From NCBI GenBank assembly GCA_964452465.1, contig CAYVMD010000003.1, forward strand, positions 25,186-89,185: a stretch of 64,000 nt of DNA, in the 5' to 3' direction. The translations under genes and the position numbers were made by a program. Source of the DNA: CAYVMD01 sp964452465 (GTDB lineage Bacteria; Armatimonadota; JACIXR01). This document shows, one piece after another, positions 17,238-25,601 of this stretch. Every line of letters starts with the position of its first letter. The first letter of the stretch is position 1. The notes below the pieces were generated by a model. It was not told the DNA's origin. It did no database searches and saw nothing but the letters and a program-made list of their open reading frames with translations.

Positions 17238-18694
17238 TAGAGAGGAGGTCTCAAGGGCAGGGAGGGATTGCTCTCCTCATAGGCAAGGGCGAGGCGGAAT
17301 AGGGTGGTTTCCTGGAAGGGTCTGCCCATGAGTTGTACACCTATGGGCAAGCCTTGGGAATCCAACCCACAGGGCAGAGAGATGGCAGGGATGCCCGCGA
17401 GGTTGATGGGAATGGTGCAGATGTCCGCCATGTACATCTTCAGGGGATCGTCCATCTTCTCCCCGATCTTAAAGGCGGTGGTAGGGGAAGTGGGGGAGAG
17501 TAATATGTCGAAGCGTTCGAACGCCTCGTCGAAATCCTTCTTTATCAGGGAGCGGACCTTCAAAGCCTTGAGGTAATAAGCGTCATAGTAGCCGGCGGAG
17601 AGGGCATAGGTGCCAAGCATTATCCGCCTTTTCACCTCGGGACCGAAGCCTTGCCTTCGCGTCTCCATATACATGGGAATTACCCCCATTTCCTCTACCC
17701 TTAACCCATACTTAACGCCATCGTATCTCGCCAAATTGGAGGAAGCCTCAGCGGGAGCGATGAGATAATAGCAGGGAAGGGCATAGGATATGTGTGGGAG
17801 GGAAACCCATTCCACATGAACTCCCAAGCCCTCCAAAACCCTTGCGGACTCCAGCACCTTTTCTCTCACTTCTTCGTCTATTCCCTCCTCGAAAAGCTCC
17901 TTTATTAACCCCACTTTATACCCCTTAACCTCAGGCTTAAGCATTTCCTCCAGGGAAGGGGGAGGGAGGGGAACGGAAGTAGAGTCCCTTTTATCGTAGC
18001 GGGCGATGACCGAGAAAAGGAGGGCACAATCTCTCACATTATGAGCTAGAGGACCGATCTGATCCAAACTGGAGGCGAAGGCAACCAACCCGTAGCGGGA
18101 GACCCCGCCGTAGGTGGGCTTTAGCCCCACTATCCCGCAGAAGGAGGCAGGTTGTCTTATGGAGCCACCCGTATCGGAACCCAAAGCGATGGGTGCCTCC
18201 CGTGCTGCCACCCCTGCTGCCGAGCCTCCCGAAGATCCCCCTGGTACCCTTTCTAAATCGAAGGGGTTGTGGGTGGGGAAGAAGGCGGAGTTCTCCGTGG
18301 AGGAGCCCATCGCGAATTCATCCATGTTGGTCTTTCCCAGGGTGATCGCTCCTTCTTCCCGCAGTATCTCCACCACGGTAGCATCGTAGGGAGGGACGAA
18401 GTTCTCCAATATGCGAGAGGCACAGGTCGTCCTGATGCCCTTCGTGCAGATGTTATCCTTGATGGCAATAGGAACGCCCGTAAGCGCCCCCGTCTCTTCG
18501 CCCTTTTGGATCTTTTCTTCCAATTGCTTTGCTTGGGAGAGGGCGAGGTCGGGGGTGAGGGTGATGAACGCTTTCACCTTTTCCTCTACTTTCTCTATGC
18601 GGGAGAAAAAGGCTTCCACCACCTCCACTGGGCTTATCTCTTTTTCATTAACTTTCTCGGCTATCTCGTTAGCGGGAAGTTCCCATATCTCCAT
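17237..18694 (-). CDS. gatA: Asp-tRNA(Asn)/Glu-tRNA(Gln) amidotransferase subunit A
   Basis: A 485-residue amidase-signature protein. The catalytic Lys is in GVPIAIKDNI, the Ser-cisSer-Lys triad is completed by GGSSGGSAAGVAA, and GSDTGGSIRQPASFCG follows. With GatB and GatC it amidates mischarged Glu-tRNA(Gln) or Asp-tRNA(Asn). The ATG at 18694 has GGAG eight bases upstream and is preferred to the in-frame GTG at 18703 that overlaps the gatC stop. It lies directly downstream of gatC; gatB is not in the window. Confidence 0.95.
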   Translation of the reverse strand: MEIWELPANEIAEKVNEKEISPVEVVEAFFSRIEKVEEKVKAFITLTPDLALSQAKQLEEKIQKGEETGALTGVPIAIKDNICTKGIRTTCASRILENFVPPYDATVVEILREEGAITLGKTNMDEFAMGSSTENSAFFPTHNPFDLERVPGGSSGGSAAGVAAREAPIALGSDTGGSIRQPASFCGIVGLKPTYGGVSRYGLVAFASSLDQIGPLAHNVRDCALLFSVIARYDKRDSTSVPLPPPSLEEMLKPEVKGYKVGLIKELFEEGIDEEVREKVLESARVLEGLGVHVEWVSLPHISYALPCYYLIAPAEASSNLARYDGVKYGLRVEEMGVIPMYMETRRQGFGPEVKRRIMLGTYALSAGYYDAYYLKALKVRSLIKKDFDEAFERFDILLSPTSPTTAFKIGEKMDDPLKMYMADICTIPINLAGIPAISLPCGLDSQGLPIGVQLMGRPFQETTLFRLALAYEESNPSLPLRPPL

Positions 18695-18699
18695 TCTTA

Positions 18700-18993
18700 T
18701 CACTCCTCTATTATACGGGGGACGACTATATACTCGTCTTCTTTGCTCGGCGTATTTGAAAGCGCTTCCTCTACCGTCAGAGGTTGCCCTACCTCATCCT
18801 CGGCGAATACATTTTGGAGAGGAACGACATGGGAAAGGGGTTCTACATCCTCGGTGGGCAATTCCTGCAGTTTGGCGAAGGCTTCCAGGATACGATTTAA
18901 CTGTTCGGTGAACATCTCCTTCTCCTCTTCGGAGAGGGCAAGACGCGCCAAATAGGCCACATGCTCTACTTCTTCTTTGGTTAACCGTGCCAT
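18700..18993 (-). CDS. gatC: Asp-tRNA(Asn)/Glu-tRNA(Gln) amidotransferase subunit C
   Basis: A 97-residue GatC of normal size, with LTKEEVEHVAYLARLALSEEE at the start, and the PTEDVEPLSHVV and EALSNTPSKEDEY segments that wrap around GatA. The ATG is preceded by AGAGGTGAAGC. It is the first gene of the gatC-gatA-URO-D group and stabilises the GatA-GatB interface. Confidence 0.95.
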   Translation of the reverse strand: MARLTKEEVEHVAYLARLALSEEEKEMFTEQLNRILEAFAKLQELPTEDVEPLSHVVPLQNVFAEDEVGQPLTVEEALSNTPSKEDEYIVVPRIIEE

Positions 18994-19029
18994 GCTTCAC
19001 CTCTTGCGTGGCATAAATTTTGCTTGGGA

Positions 19030-19821
19030 TTAAACAGGTTCGTTACCCAAGTATTTCCTGAACAATTTTATGTTCCTTTCCAACCTTTCGTCCAAGGGAA
19101 GGGAAGAGAAATCCTCGAAGGACAACCAACCTATATAACCAACATCTTTCAGGCACTTAACAATGAACTCCCAATCCGCGATCCCTTCGTCCACGGGCAC
19201 GAACTCGAACTCCCACTTGCCATTTCTCTTGAACCATCCCGTGTTTTTGACATGGATATGGGCTAAGTGCTCTCCCAATATCTCCAGCCCCATCTTCCAA
19301 GCCTCCAAGCCCTCGACTATCATGTTCCCGGGATCGAATATCACCCCGATATATTGTGGGTCGAAATCCTCCACTATCTTCTTAGCCAAACTGGGGCTGG
19401 AGGCGATGTTCCCCATGTGGATCTCGATTACCGCTTTGGTCTTAGCCTCCCTCGCCATTCTCTCCACCCTTTGGAGGTTCTTCTGCGTTTCCTCCAGAAG
19501 TCTTTGATAAGGCACATTGCCAGTGTAGGAGGGTACCGCTACCCTTACGCAAGGCACATTGTGCTTGCCCGCTGACCTCAGGATTTTCTCCACCAAGGGG
19601 TGGTCAACGGAAAGGTAAGGGGCGAGGGCACATATTTCTATCCCTTCCGACTCGCAGAGCTTTCTTGCCTCCGCAAGGTCCTCCTCTATGCTTTCTGGGG
19701 AGAGGTGAAACTCTGGGTGGACCCTCCATTCCACCCCATCGTAGCCGAAGTTCTTCAACTTTAGGATTACTTCTTCTCGCGATATCGGACCCATCATTAC
19801 AGTGAAAACGCTCAATTTCAT
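19030..19821 (-). CDS. sugar phosphate isomerase/epimerase (xylose isomerase-like TIM barrel)
   Basis: A 263-residue AP-endonuclease-2/xylose-isomerase-like barrel. Candidate metal ligands sit at the strand ends VIEIHMGN, GVIFDPGNM, AHIHVKNTGW and SFEDFS, the usual arrangement for sugar isomerases and epimerases of this superfamily. There is no signal peptide, so it is cytoplasmic. It has its own promoter that overlaps the end of the large glycosidase-like operon, and an AGAGGTGAGAGAAG ribosome site. Its placement suggests conversion of a sugar released by those enzymes. The exact substrate cannot be inferred. Confidence 0.82.
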   Translation of the reverse strand: MKLSVFTVMMGPISREEVILKLKNFGYDGVEWRVHPEFHLSPESIEEDLAEARKLCESEGIEICALAPYLSVDHPLVEKILRSAGKHNVPCVRVAVPSYTGNVPYQRLLEETQKNLQRVERMAREAKTKAVIEIHMGNIASSPSLAKKIVEDFDPQYIGVIFDPGNMIVEGLEAWKMGLEILGEHLAHIHVKNTGWFKRNGKWEFEFVPVDEGIADWEFIVKCLKDVGYIGWLSFEDFSSLPLDERLERNIKLFRKYLGNEPV

Positions 19822-19850
19822 CTTCTCTCACCTCTTGGGAGGATTTGTTG

Positions 19851-19879
19851 ATTTTACCTCAAACCCTTTTCTTTTTCAA
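19851..19879 (-). promoter_or_regulatory. putative promoter of the sugar isomerase gene
   Basis: Minus-strand TTGAAA (19874-19879), 17-bp spacer, TAAAAT (19851-19856), giving a leader of about 23 nt with an AGAGGTGAG ribosome site. It lies in the 61-bp gap after the DUF4838 gene. Confidence 0.5.
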
Positions 19880-19882
19880 TCT

Positions 19883-22546
19883 CTATTTGCCCAGGGCGTC
19901 CTTGGGGACCAATAATTCGGCTGGGTGGCGGGAAAGGTAGGGAGGTATATCGTATAATTCCACAACGCACCGTAAACTGGAAAGTTTCAAACTCCAAATT
20001 TGTCCATCCTTCCCCTTGGGGACGATGACCACCCGTTCAGTGCTGGGGAGAATAGCGTGTTTTCCCATCTCCGAGGCTTCCCTATAGGTCCTTATATCCT
20101 CCTCCACGATCACCGAGACCTGATCGCCCGAAAGAAGCCTTTCCCTCACCACCGTCGTACCATCAGCGGTCTGAATGCACAAATCGGTCCAGGGCCAACC
20201 CCCATCCACTATTCCTACGACGAAATGCTTTGTTCCCTTGGGGACGAAGAAATACAAGGGTTCATTGCGGGGAAGCCATAGTCGAAGGGAAGGGCGCTGG
20301 GGTTTCCCCGGTTCATCTCCCCTCCCAGCCCAAACGGATAGGGGACGAACACTCATCTCTATTTCGCCCGCCTTCCAATAATCGGTTCCTGGCTCGAACT
20401 CGTATATCCCATCAGCAGGCAGTTTGATATCCAACGTTACAGGCTTTCCCTTCTCCCCTTGCACCTTCCCCTCCGCTATGGGGAATTTATCTCCCGTTTT
20501 CCTCAACTTCCAGGCGCAATCCATAGTGTGCCCCTGGTCGAAGGGTATATAGGTTATCCTTAAGACCTCCCCCTTCCTCCCTTGGAAATAGTGAAGACCG
20601 GATTCCACGAAGAGGGGCGAACGCTCCACTTGCCCCCATTCAGCGATCAACTCGGGACGATGCTCCGCGATGGGCACGAGTTCCCCTTTATACTCCTTTC
20701 CCTCTATCTCCACCGCTACCAAGGAGGCGAAGTGCTCGATGTCCTCTTTTAACAGTTTCTCTACCTCCTCATCGGAGGGGATATCCAACCTCTCGTTCCT
20801 CCAAGCCTCTATCTCCTTCCAATCCAGCCCTTTGATCTTTCTCAAAGCGGAAAACCTCTGCTCAAACCATTCCGAAAAGAGGAGAGGAAAGGTATGGATT
20901 AAGCCGGTATCCATAATTCGGCGGGAGAATACTATGAAATCGTGGGCGCGTGTTATTATCTCCTCGGGTGGGTTTACCAAATTCCCCCATTCGTCCCAGC
21001 GGGCGGAATGCTCGTAATCCAGCCAGAGGCGTAAGTAATGAAGGTACATAGCTAACTGGTTCAGGCGCTTCCTCACACCAGGGTCGTTTTCGTTGTTGTA
21101 TGCCTCTTGCAGATCCAGGAGGGCTAACTTCAATTGGCGAGGAGAGAAGCGTTCCCCCTTTGCCCAGCGCTCATATATCTTGCTCACATAGGGAGCTCCC
21201 CTGCCAAATGCTTTCTGGCAGAAGTCTCGGAAGAGATCCCTCGGATCGAGGTGGGGATTCCACATCAATTTGGATGCCATCCAATAGCCGAAGCCATTAG
21301 GACCCCAATTGCAGGAGGACTCCGCGGTAAGACTGACGAAGCCGAGTCGGTGATAGCGTTTGATATCCTCCGCCAACTCGTAAAAACGCCCCGCTTTCGC
21401 GGAGCCGGGGAGGTCCCAATCCCAAGGAAAGACGCTGAAATAATCGTAAACGCCCAATGTCGCCCTCCGCTCCCGGAATTTCCTTACCTGCTCCTCAAAG
21501 GATAAGGAAGTGTAGCGAAAGCCGGTGGTTATCTCCACATAAACGCCCGGCTCCAGGTTGAAGCGAGGAGGCTCGCTATGAAAAGCGTAAGCGTATAGCC
21601 CCACCCATTTGTCGGGGAATTCCTTCCTCACCGCTTTTGCTACTATGTTGGCGAGGTAAAACACCTGATCGCTTACGGAGCCGAGGGCACGGCATTTCTC
21701 GCATTCGCAATATCCGCCTCCGTCGTTGGGCTCTATGGAAAGCATCGCTCTTTGGGGCTCCTGACGAAAGATAGCGAGGATCTTTTCTATCAAAAACCTT
21801 TGCATCTCGGGATTGGTGACGCAAAGTTGGGTGGGTTGACGTTTACCGTTCACGAGGGAGAACCACTCCGGGTGTTCTGAGAATAGGGAGGAGGGGATAT
21901 AGCGTTCGTAAGCGTGTCCGCAATCCACCGGGAAGGAACCTCCCAACCTGTTATGCTTCACCCATTCTTCGTAATTCTGCCTTAGGGTGGGGGTGGGTGC
22001 CCCCCATTCATACCAGATGTTGCGCCATTTGAAGGCGGGTTTCTCCCGTAGATCAACATTGATCCTCAAATCCCTTTTCCTTGGTATGATCGTCCAGGCG
22101 GGATCGGGGAAGAACCATCGACAGCCCATCGCCTCGAGCAGGGCGAAGACCGCATGCTGAACTCCCTGGGGCGTATTGCCCAAAATGAGGAGGTTCTCCC
22201 CTTTAACCTTGACAACGAATCCTTCTTCCCCCAACTCGCTGAGGCGCTCCGCTTTAGCCTCGGTGGGCATCTCCCTTTGAGTGGCAAGTACTATTCCCCG
22301 TTTCCCTTTCGCCCAAATCCCTATCGGCACCTCCTGCCCTGTTATCTCCTTGAGGTAAAACTGGAGATCCTTCGCAGTGGGGTAAAGAGTATCCCAGCCC
22401 GCTTGGGGGATGAGTAGCTCGCAGCGAGGTTTACCTTCCTCCACTATGGTGAAGGACTTTCCCTGGGGAAGGCAGGTCGCGGCTATCAAAAGGAGGGGAA
22501 GCAGTATGAGTCCCTCCCACATGCTATTTCCATGGGGAGTTTTCAT
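19883..22546 (-). CDS. exported DUF4838 / GH67-N-like protein
   Basis: From the ATG at 22546 (preceded by AGGGGTGAGAACG) the protein has about 887 residues; the longer frame to 22726 runs through the upstream gene in another frame and is rejected. Residues 9-25 (MWEGLILLPLLLIAATC) form a signal sequence. A GH67 N-terminal-like domain (NTPQGVQHAVFALLEAMGC) is followed by the DUF4838 barrel, with RWFFPDP, CGHAYERYIP, IEPNDGGGYCECEKC and ITTGFRYTS. DUF4838 proteins are putative glycosidases related to alpha-glucuronidases. A C-terminal beta-sandwich region of about 250 residues may bind glycans. It is the last gene of the five-gene exported operon. Confidence 0.85.
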   Translation of the reverse strand: MKTPHGNSMWEGLILLPLLLIAATCLPQGKSFTIVEEGKPRCELLIPQAGWDTLYPTAKDLQFYLKEITGQEVPIGIWAKGKRGIVLATQREMPTEAKAERLSELGEEGFVVKVKGENLLILGNTPQGVQHAVFALLEAMGCRWFFPDPAWTIIPRKRDLRINVDLREKPAFKWRNIWYEWGAPTPTLRQNYEEWVKHNRLGGSFPVDCGHAYERYIPSSLFSEHPEWFSLVNGKRQPTQLCVTNPEMQRFLIEKILAIFRQEPQRAMLSIEPNDGGGYCECEKCRALGSVSDQVFYLANIVAKAVRKEFPDKWVGLYAYAFHSEPPRFNLEPGVYVEITTGFRYTSLSFEEQVRKFRERRATLGVYDYFSVFPWDWDLPGSAKAGRFYELAEDIKRYHRLGFVSLTAESSCNWGPNGFGYWMASKLMWNPHLDPRDLFRDFCQKAFGRGAPYVSKIYERWAKGERFSPRQLKLALLDLQEAYNNENDPGVRKRLNQLAMYLHYLRLWLDYEHSARWDEWGNLVNPPEEIITRAHDFIVFSRRIMDTGLIHTFPLLFSEWFEQRFSALRKIKGLDWKEIEAWRNERLDIPSDEEVEKLLKEDIEHFASLVAVEIEGKEYKGELVPIAEHRPELIAEWGQVERSPLFVESGLHYFQGRKGEVLRITYIPFDQGHTMDCAWKLRKTGDKFPIAEGKVQGEKGKPVTLDIKLPADGIYEFEPGTDYWKAGEIEMSVRPLSVWAGRGDEPGKPQRPSLRLWLPRNEPLYFFVPKGTKHFVVGIVDGGWPWTDLCIQTADGTTVVRERLLSGDQVSVIVEEDIRTYREASEMGKHAILPSTERVVIVPKGKDGQIWSLKLSSLRCVVELYDIPPYLSRHPAELLVPKDALGK

Positions 22547-22566
22547 CGTTCTCACCCCTTTCATCC

Positions 22567-25500
22567 TTAGAGGTTGACCACGGTGATCTCCTCGATGTAG
22601 TTGGGAGCGGAGGCGAGCCAAAGGCGCAGGTGGGTCAGACCTTCTGGTAAGTCTATCGTCGAGAACACTTCTCCCCTGGAGGGAAGCGAAATGCATTGCC
22701 TTTTGCCAAGAGCGTTTCCCAGGCACAACTTCCGAGATAAAGAAGGAGAGGTGTTGAACGCTATGGGCAAGGTGATCCTGCCATTTTCCACCAGCAGGGT
22801 GGGGGCGAAGACCTTCATCGGCTTGGGGATGGAGTAGGAGAGGTAAAGGATCATCGCTTTTCCCTCGTAACTTATCGGCACCGTGACCTTGTGTTCCCCG
22901 ACTTCCCCGGGGACCTTCATCTCATATCGTACCTCCTCTTGGGGAGGGAGATTTAGTCGCTTCCCTCCGATCTCCGCTACTTTTTCCTCCTTCCCTTTAT
23001 TGAGGAGCACCAATTCCACCTTATCCTCCCCGAAAAAGCAGGGCACTTCTATTCTCCTAAGCACGACATATCCCTTTTGCCAACTCCCTATCCCAAAGCG
23101 GGAAGGATTATGGTAATAGCCATAAGTTGTGGACCATGTCCAGTGGCTCATTCCCCCGCCAAGAGGCTTGTGATTTCGGCAGAGGTTAAGCCTGAATGTC
23201 CCTTTCTCGGCAGGAGTTAGGGGGAAGGGAAGCTCGTGGAAGGGGAGCATCACCTCGCAGGACCATCCATCCTCCCCAGTTGTGGTTGCCGCTTTTATGT
23301 TGGGATTCCAAGCCGTGTCGTAAACCAACTCATCGTAAATGCTACCTTTCGCATTGATTATGAAATGAGCATAGCGATGGGGCTCCTCTGCGGTTGCTAT
23401 GAATATCTCCACGCTTTCCTCCTGCCAGATGTGGTCGTTATCCCTACCCCAGGCGTTCGCCTCCACGGGTTGGGGAGATCGGCAGGAGAAGGCGATGTAG
23501 AGATTATTCGCATCGTAGCATAGCAAGGCGGTGGTCGCTATATCTTTAGGGGAGGGAGTAGCGGTTTGATGTTCGCCGAATTGGTCCAGGATCGTTGCCT
23601 CCTTCCAACATTCGTCATCCAAATATCCATCTATCTTAGGAGGATGCATAATCTCCGGGATATCCACCGCAGTGAGGCTTTCGCTGGGAGGAAGTTGTGG
23701 GGGGAGGATTTTTATCCTCAAAGTTATCCTTTTGCTTTTCCCCGTTTCAGATGGAATATTGCCCTCCAGTGCTTGGGCTAAGCGTTCCAATAACACAGCC
23801 ATCGTTCTGCGCACGCTCGCCAAATTTCCATTGTTGAACCCTATCTTATCCACCTCGTTGCCCCAGGGCACGCTTTCCTCCAATTGGGTGAATATCTTCT
23901 CCGTTTCCTCTGTTATTTGTCTCAACCTCCTTGCCTTTTCGCTGTCCTTTCCCTCTGCCACTCGTTTGGCATATTCTATCATGCTTTTTAGGGTGTAGGC
24001 GTATTTATAGTCGTTTATCCCTTCTCTCATTGCTTCCCACTGGATGGTGGGTAGCAAGCCGAGGAGGCTGTTATAGTCGTTAGGACGTTCAAAATAGGGA
24101 TAGACGATGCATTGGTCCTTTGGCTCTACTGAGTTGGCGTTAACGCCGTCGAAATCGTTGAAGGGATCCTCATGGGGACGGACGAATGTCCAGGAGACCT
24201 GTCCATCCGCCTTCGTTTTCCAAAAGAGCCATCCCGTGAGATAGCGATTGGGGAACATCCTTCCTTCCTGCCCCAGGTAGCATCCACTCCCATACCATAG
24301 GAACCTTTGCCCGTTCTCGTCGCACTTTCGCCTCGCCCATTCCGCGGATTCCTTATTGTTCACCAACCAGGCGCTGAAGCAGGGAGCGCTCATCCAGTGT
24401 CCCGCTACCTCATATGTTGCTCTTTGGTAGAAGGTGACATAGGTCTTCGCTCCTCCCTCCCACCAGCATTGGTATTGCTGGAGCGCGGATAAGTTATCCG
24501 GCCCAGGTTCATCCCAACCGTAGAAAAGCCAATCCACATGGCAGGATCTCAATGTGCTAACCACCTTCCTCGCCACCCTTCTCACGCCTTCCTTCAGCTC
24601 CTCTGGCCATTTCTTATTCAGGTCCACTGGAAGATTTAAGGCGTTAGCGCAGAGGCTTTCCGCCCAAATACCGATCGTATGAGGACCCTTCATCCCTACT
24701 TTTCTCATCAACCGGACGAAACGCAGGAAGGGGGAGGGATCGTATTCTATATCCTCTATGCTCTTCACCTTCAACTCCCCAAAAGGAAGCTCGGTGAGCC
24801 CATCTATCCCATAGGAAGATATCTCTTTCAGGATGGATAGGACCTTGTCGTCGCTCAACTTGCCCCAAAGCCAACTATCGCTATATAAAAGCCATCTCTT
24901 GTCGGGGGGCTTCTTCAAGGAGATCGGCAGAACCTTGATCTCCAGGGGGAGCGAGAGCGCGGGTTTCCCTTCGCTTTGCAACTTGAGGAGCGCCTTGTAG
25001 GTTTGAGGCTTCGCATTCTCTGGAATGCGGAGGGTGAACCAAAAAAGCCGGCATTCCCCCTTAGGGATATCTAAGGGACGCTTCTGGAGGGTGCCTCCCT
25101 CTGCCGGGAAGGATGTGAATCCCCCTTCCATCCGCAGGAGGAGCTCAGGGGTGATGTAGTAGGTGCGTCCCCGCCAATCCGTCCGCTGAGCCCAGAAATG
25201 AACATATCGCACCTCTATGGGGAAGGGAGCGGAGAGGGAGATTCGGAATTTCCGCAAAGGTTCCAAGGCGTAGATAGCGCACCAAAGGGAGGTAGCCTCC
25301 CCCTTGGTGACGATTGCCTCCATCTTCTCCACCCTTTCTTCCTGGCGAGGCTTGCTCCAGGGCTTTATGTCCTGGGGTTCGGGGCGGGTGAAGGGGATGA
25401 AGCCGGCTAACTTTTCCGCCTTGGTGGGCGGGGGAGGGGACCATTCCTCCGCTGTGCGTGGCATTTCTGTGAAGGTGGGACCAGGATCGACCTTCTGATA

Positions 25501-25581
25501 AACGGTATCGTATATCTTCACCTGGGCGAACCCTGGCATCACCAACGCCAAAGCCAATAAAAGCACGCCAATCTTCCTCAT
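22567..25581 (-). CDS. exported DUF4091 (GH123-like) protein with CBM9-like domain
   Basis: About 1004 residues from the ATG at 25581, chosen over a GTG at 25605 because GGAGGGAGGG lies just upstream. A signal peptide (MRKIGVLLLALALVMPGFA) is clear. An N-terminal beta domain leads to a TIM barrel with DWLFYGWDEPGPD, the acidic pair expected for the DUF4091/GH123-type catalytic centre, and WEAMREGINDYKYAYTL, a typical DUF4091 ending. Residues of about 650-850 form a CBM9-like domain (IDGYLDDECWKEAT and YDANNLYIAFSCRSP). GH123 enzymes act on N-acetylgalactosaminides; the substrate here is not known. Its start overlaps the GH116 gene's end region. Confidence 0.87.
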   Translation of the reverse strand: MRKIGVLLLALALVMPGFAQVKIYDTVYQKVDPGPTFTEMPRTAEEWSPPPPTKAEKLAGFIPFTRPEPQDIKPWSKPRQEERVEKMEAIVTKGEATSLWCAIYALEPLRKFRISLSAPFPIEVRYVHFWAQRTDWRGRTYYITPELLLRMEGGFTSFPAEGGTLQKRPLDIPKGECRLFWFTLRIPENAKPQTYKALLKLQSEGKPALSLPLEIKVLPISLKKPPDKRWLLYSDSWLWGKLSDDKVLSILKEISSYGIDGLTELPFGELKVKSIEDIEYDPSPFLRFVRLMRKVGMKGPHTIGIWAESLCANALNLPVDLNKKWPEELKEGVRRVARKVVSTLRSCHVDWLFYGWDEPGPDNLSALQQYQCWWEGGAKTYVTFYQRATYEVAGHWMSAPCFSAWLVNNKESAEWARRKCDENGQRFLWYGSGCYLGQEGRMFPNRYLTGWLFWKTKADGQVSWTFVRPHEDPFNDFDGVNANSVEPKDQCIVYPYFERPNDYNSLLGLLPTIQWEAMREGINDYKYAYTLKSMIEYAKRVAEGKDSEKARRLRQITEETEKIFTQLEESVPWGNEVDKIGFNNGNLASVRRTMAVLLERLAQALEGNIPSETGKSKRITLRIKILPPQLPPSESLTAVDIPEIMHPPKIDGYLDDECWKEATILDQFGEHQTATPSPKDIATTALLCYDANNLYIAFSCRSPQPVEANAWGRDNDHIWQEESVEIFIATAEEPHRYAHFIINAKGSIYDELVYDTAWNPNIKAATTTGEDGWSCEVMLPFHELPFPLTPAEKGTFRLNLCRNHKPLGGGMSHWTWSTTYGYYHNPSRFGIGSWQKGYVVLRRIEVPCFFGEDKVELVLLNKGKEEKVAEIGGKRLNLPPQEEVRYEMKVPGEVGEHKVTVPISYEGKAMILYLSYSIPKPMKVFAPTLLVENGRITLPIAFNTSPSLSRKLCLGNALGKRQCISLPSRGEVFSTIDLPEGLTHLRLWLASAPNYIEEITVVNL

Positions 25582-25601
25582 GCGGGCTTCCCTCCCTCCT
25601 T

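Noticed and set aside
22547..22726. Extended start of the DUF4838 protein
   Set aside because: The extra 60 residues overlap the upstream DUF4091 coding region in another frame and precede a good signal peptide and ribosome site.
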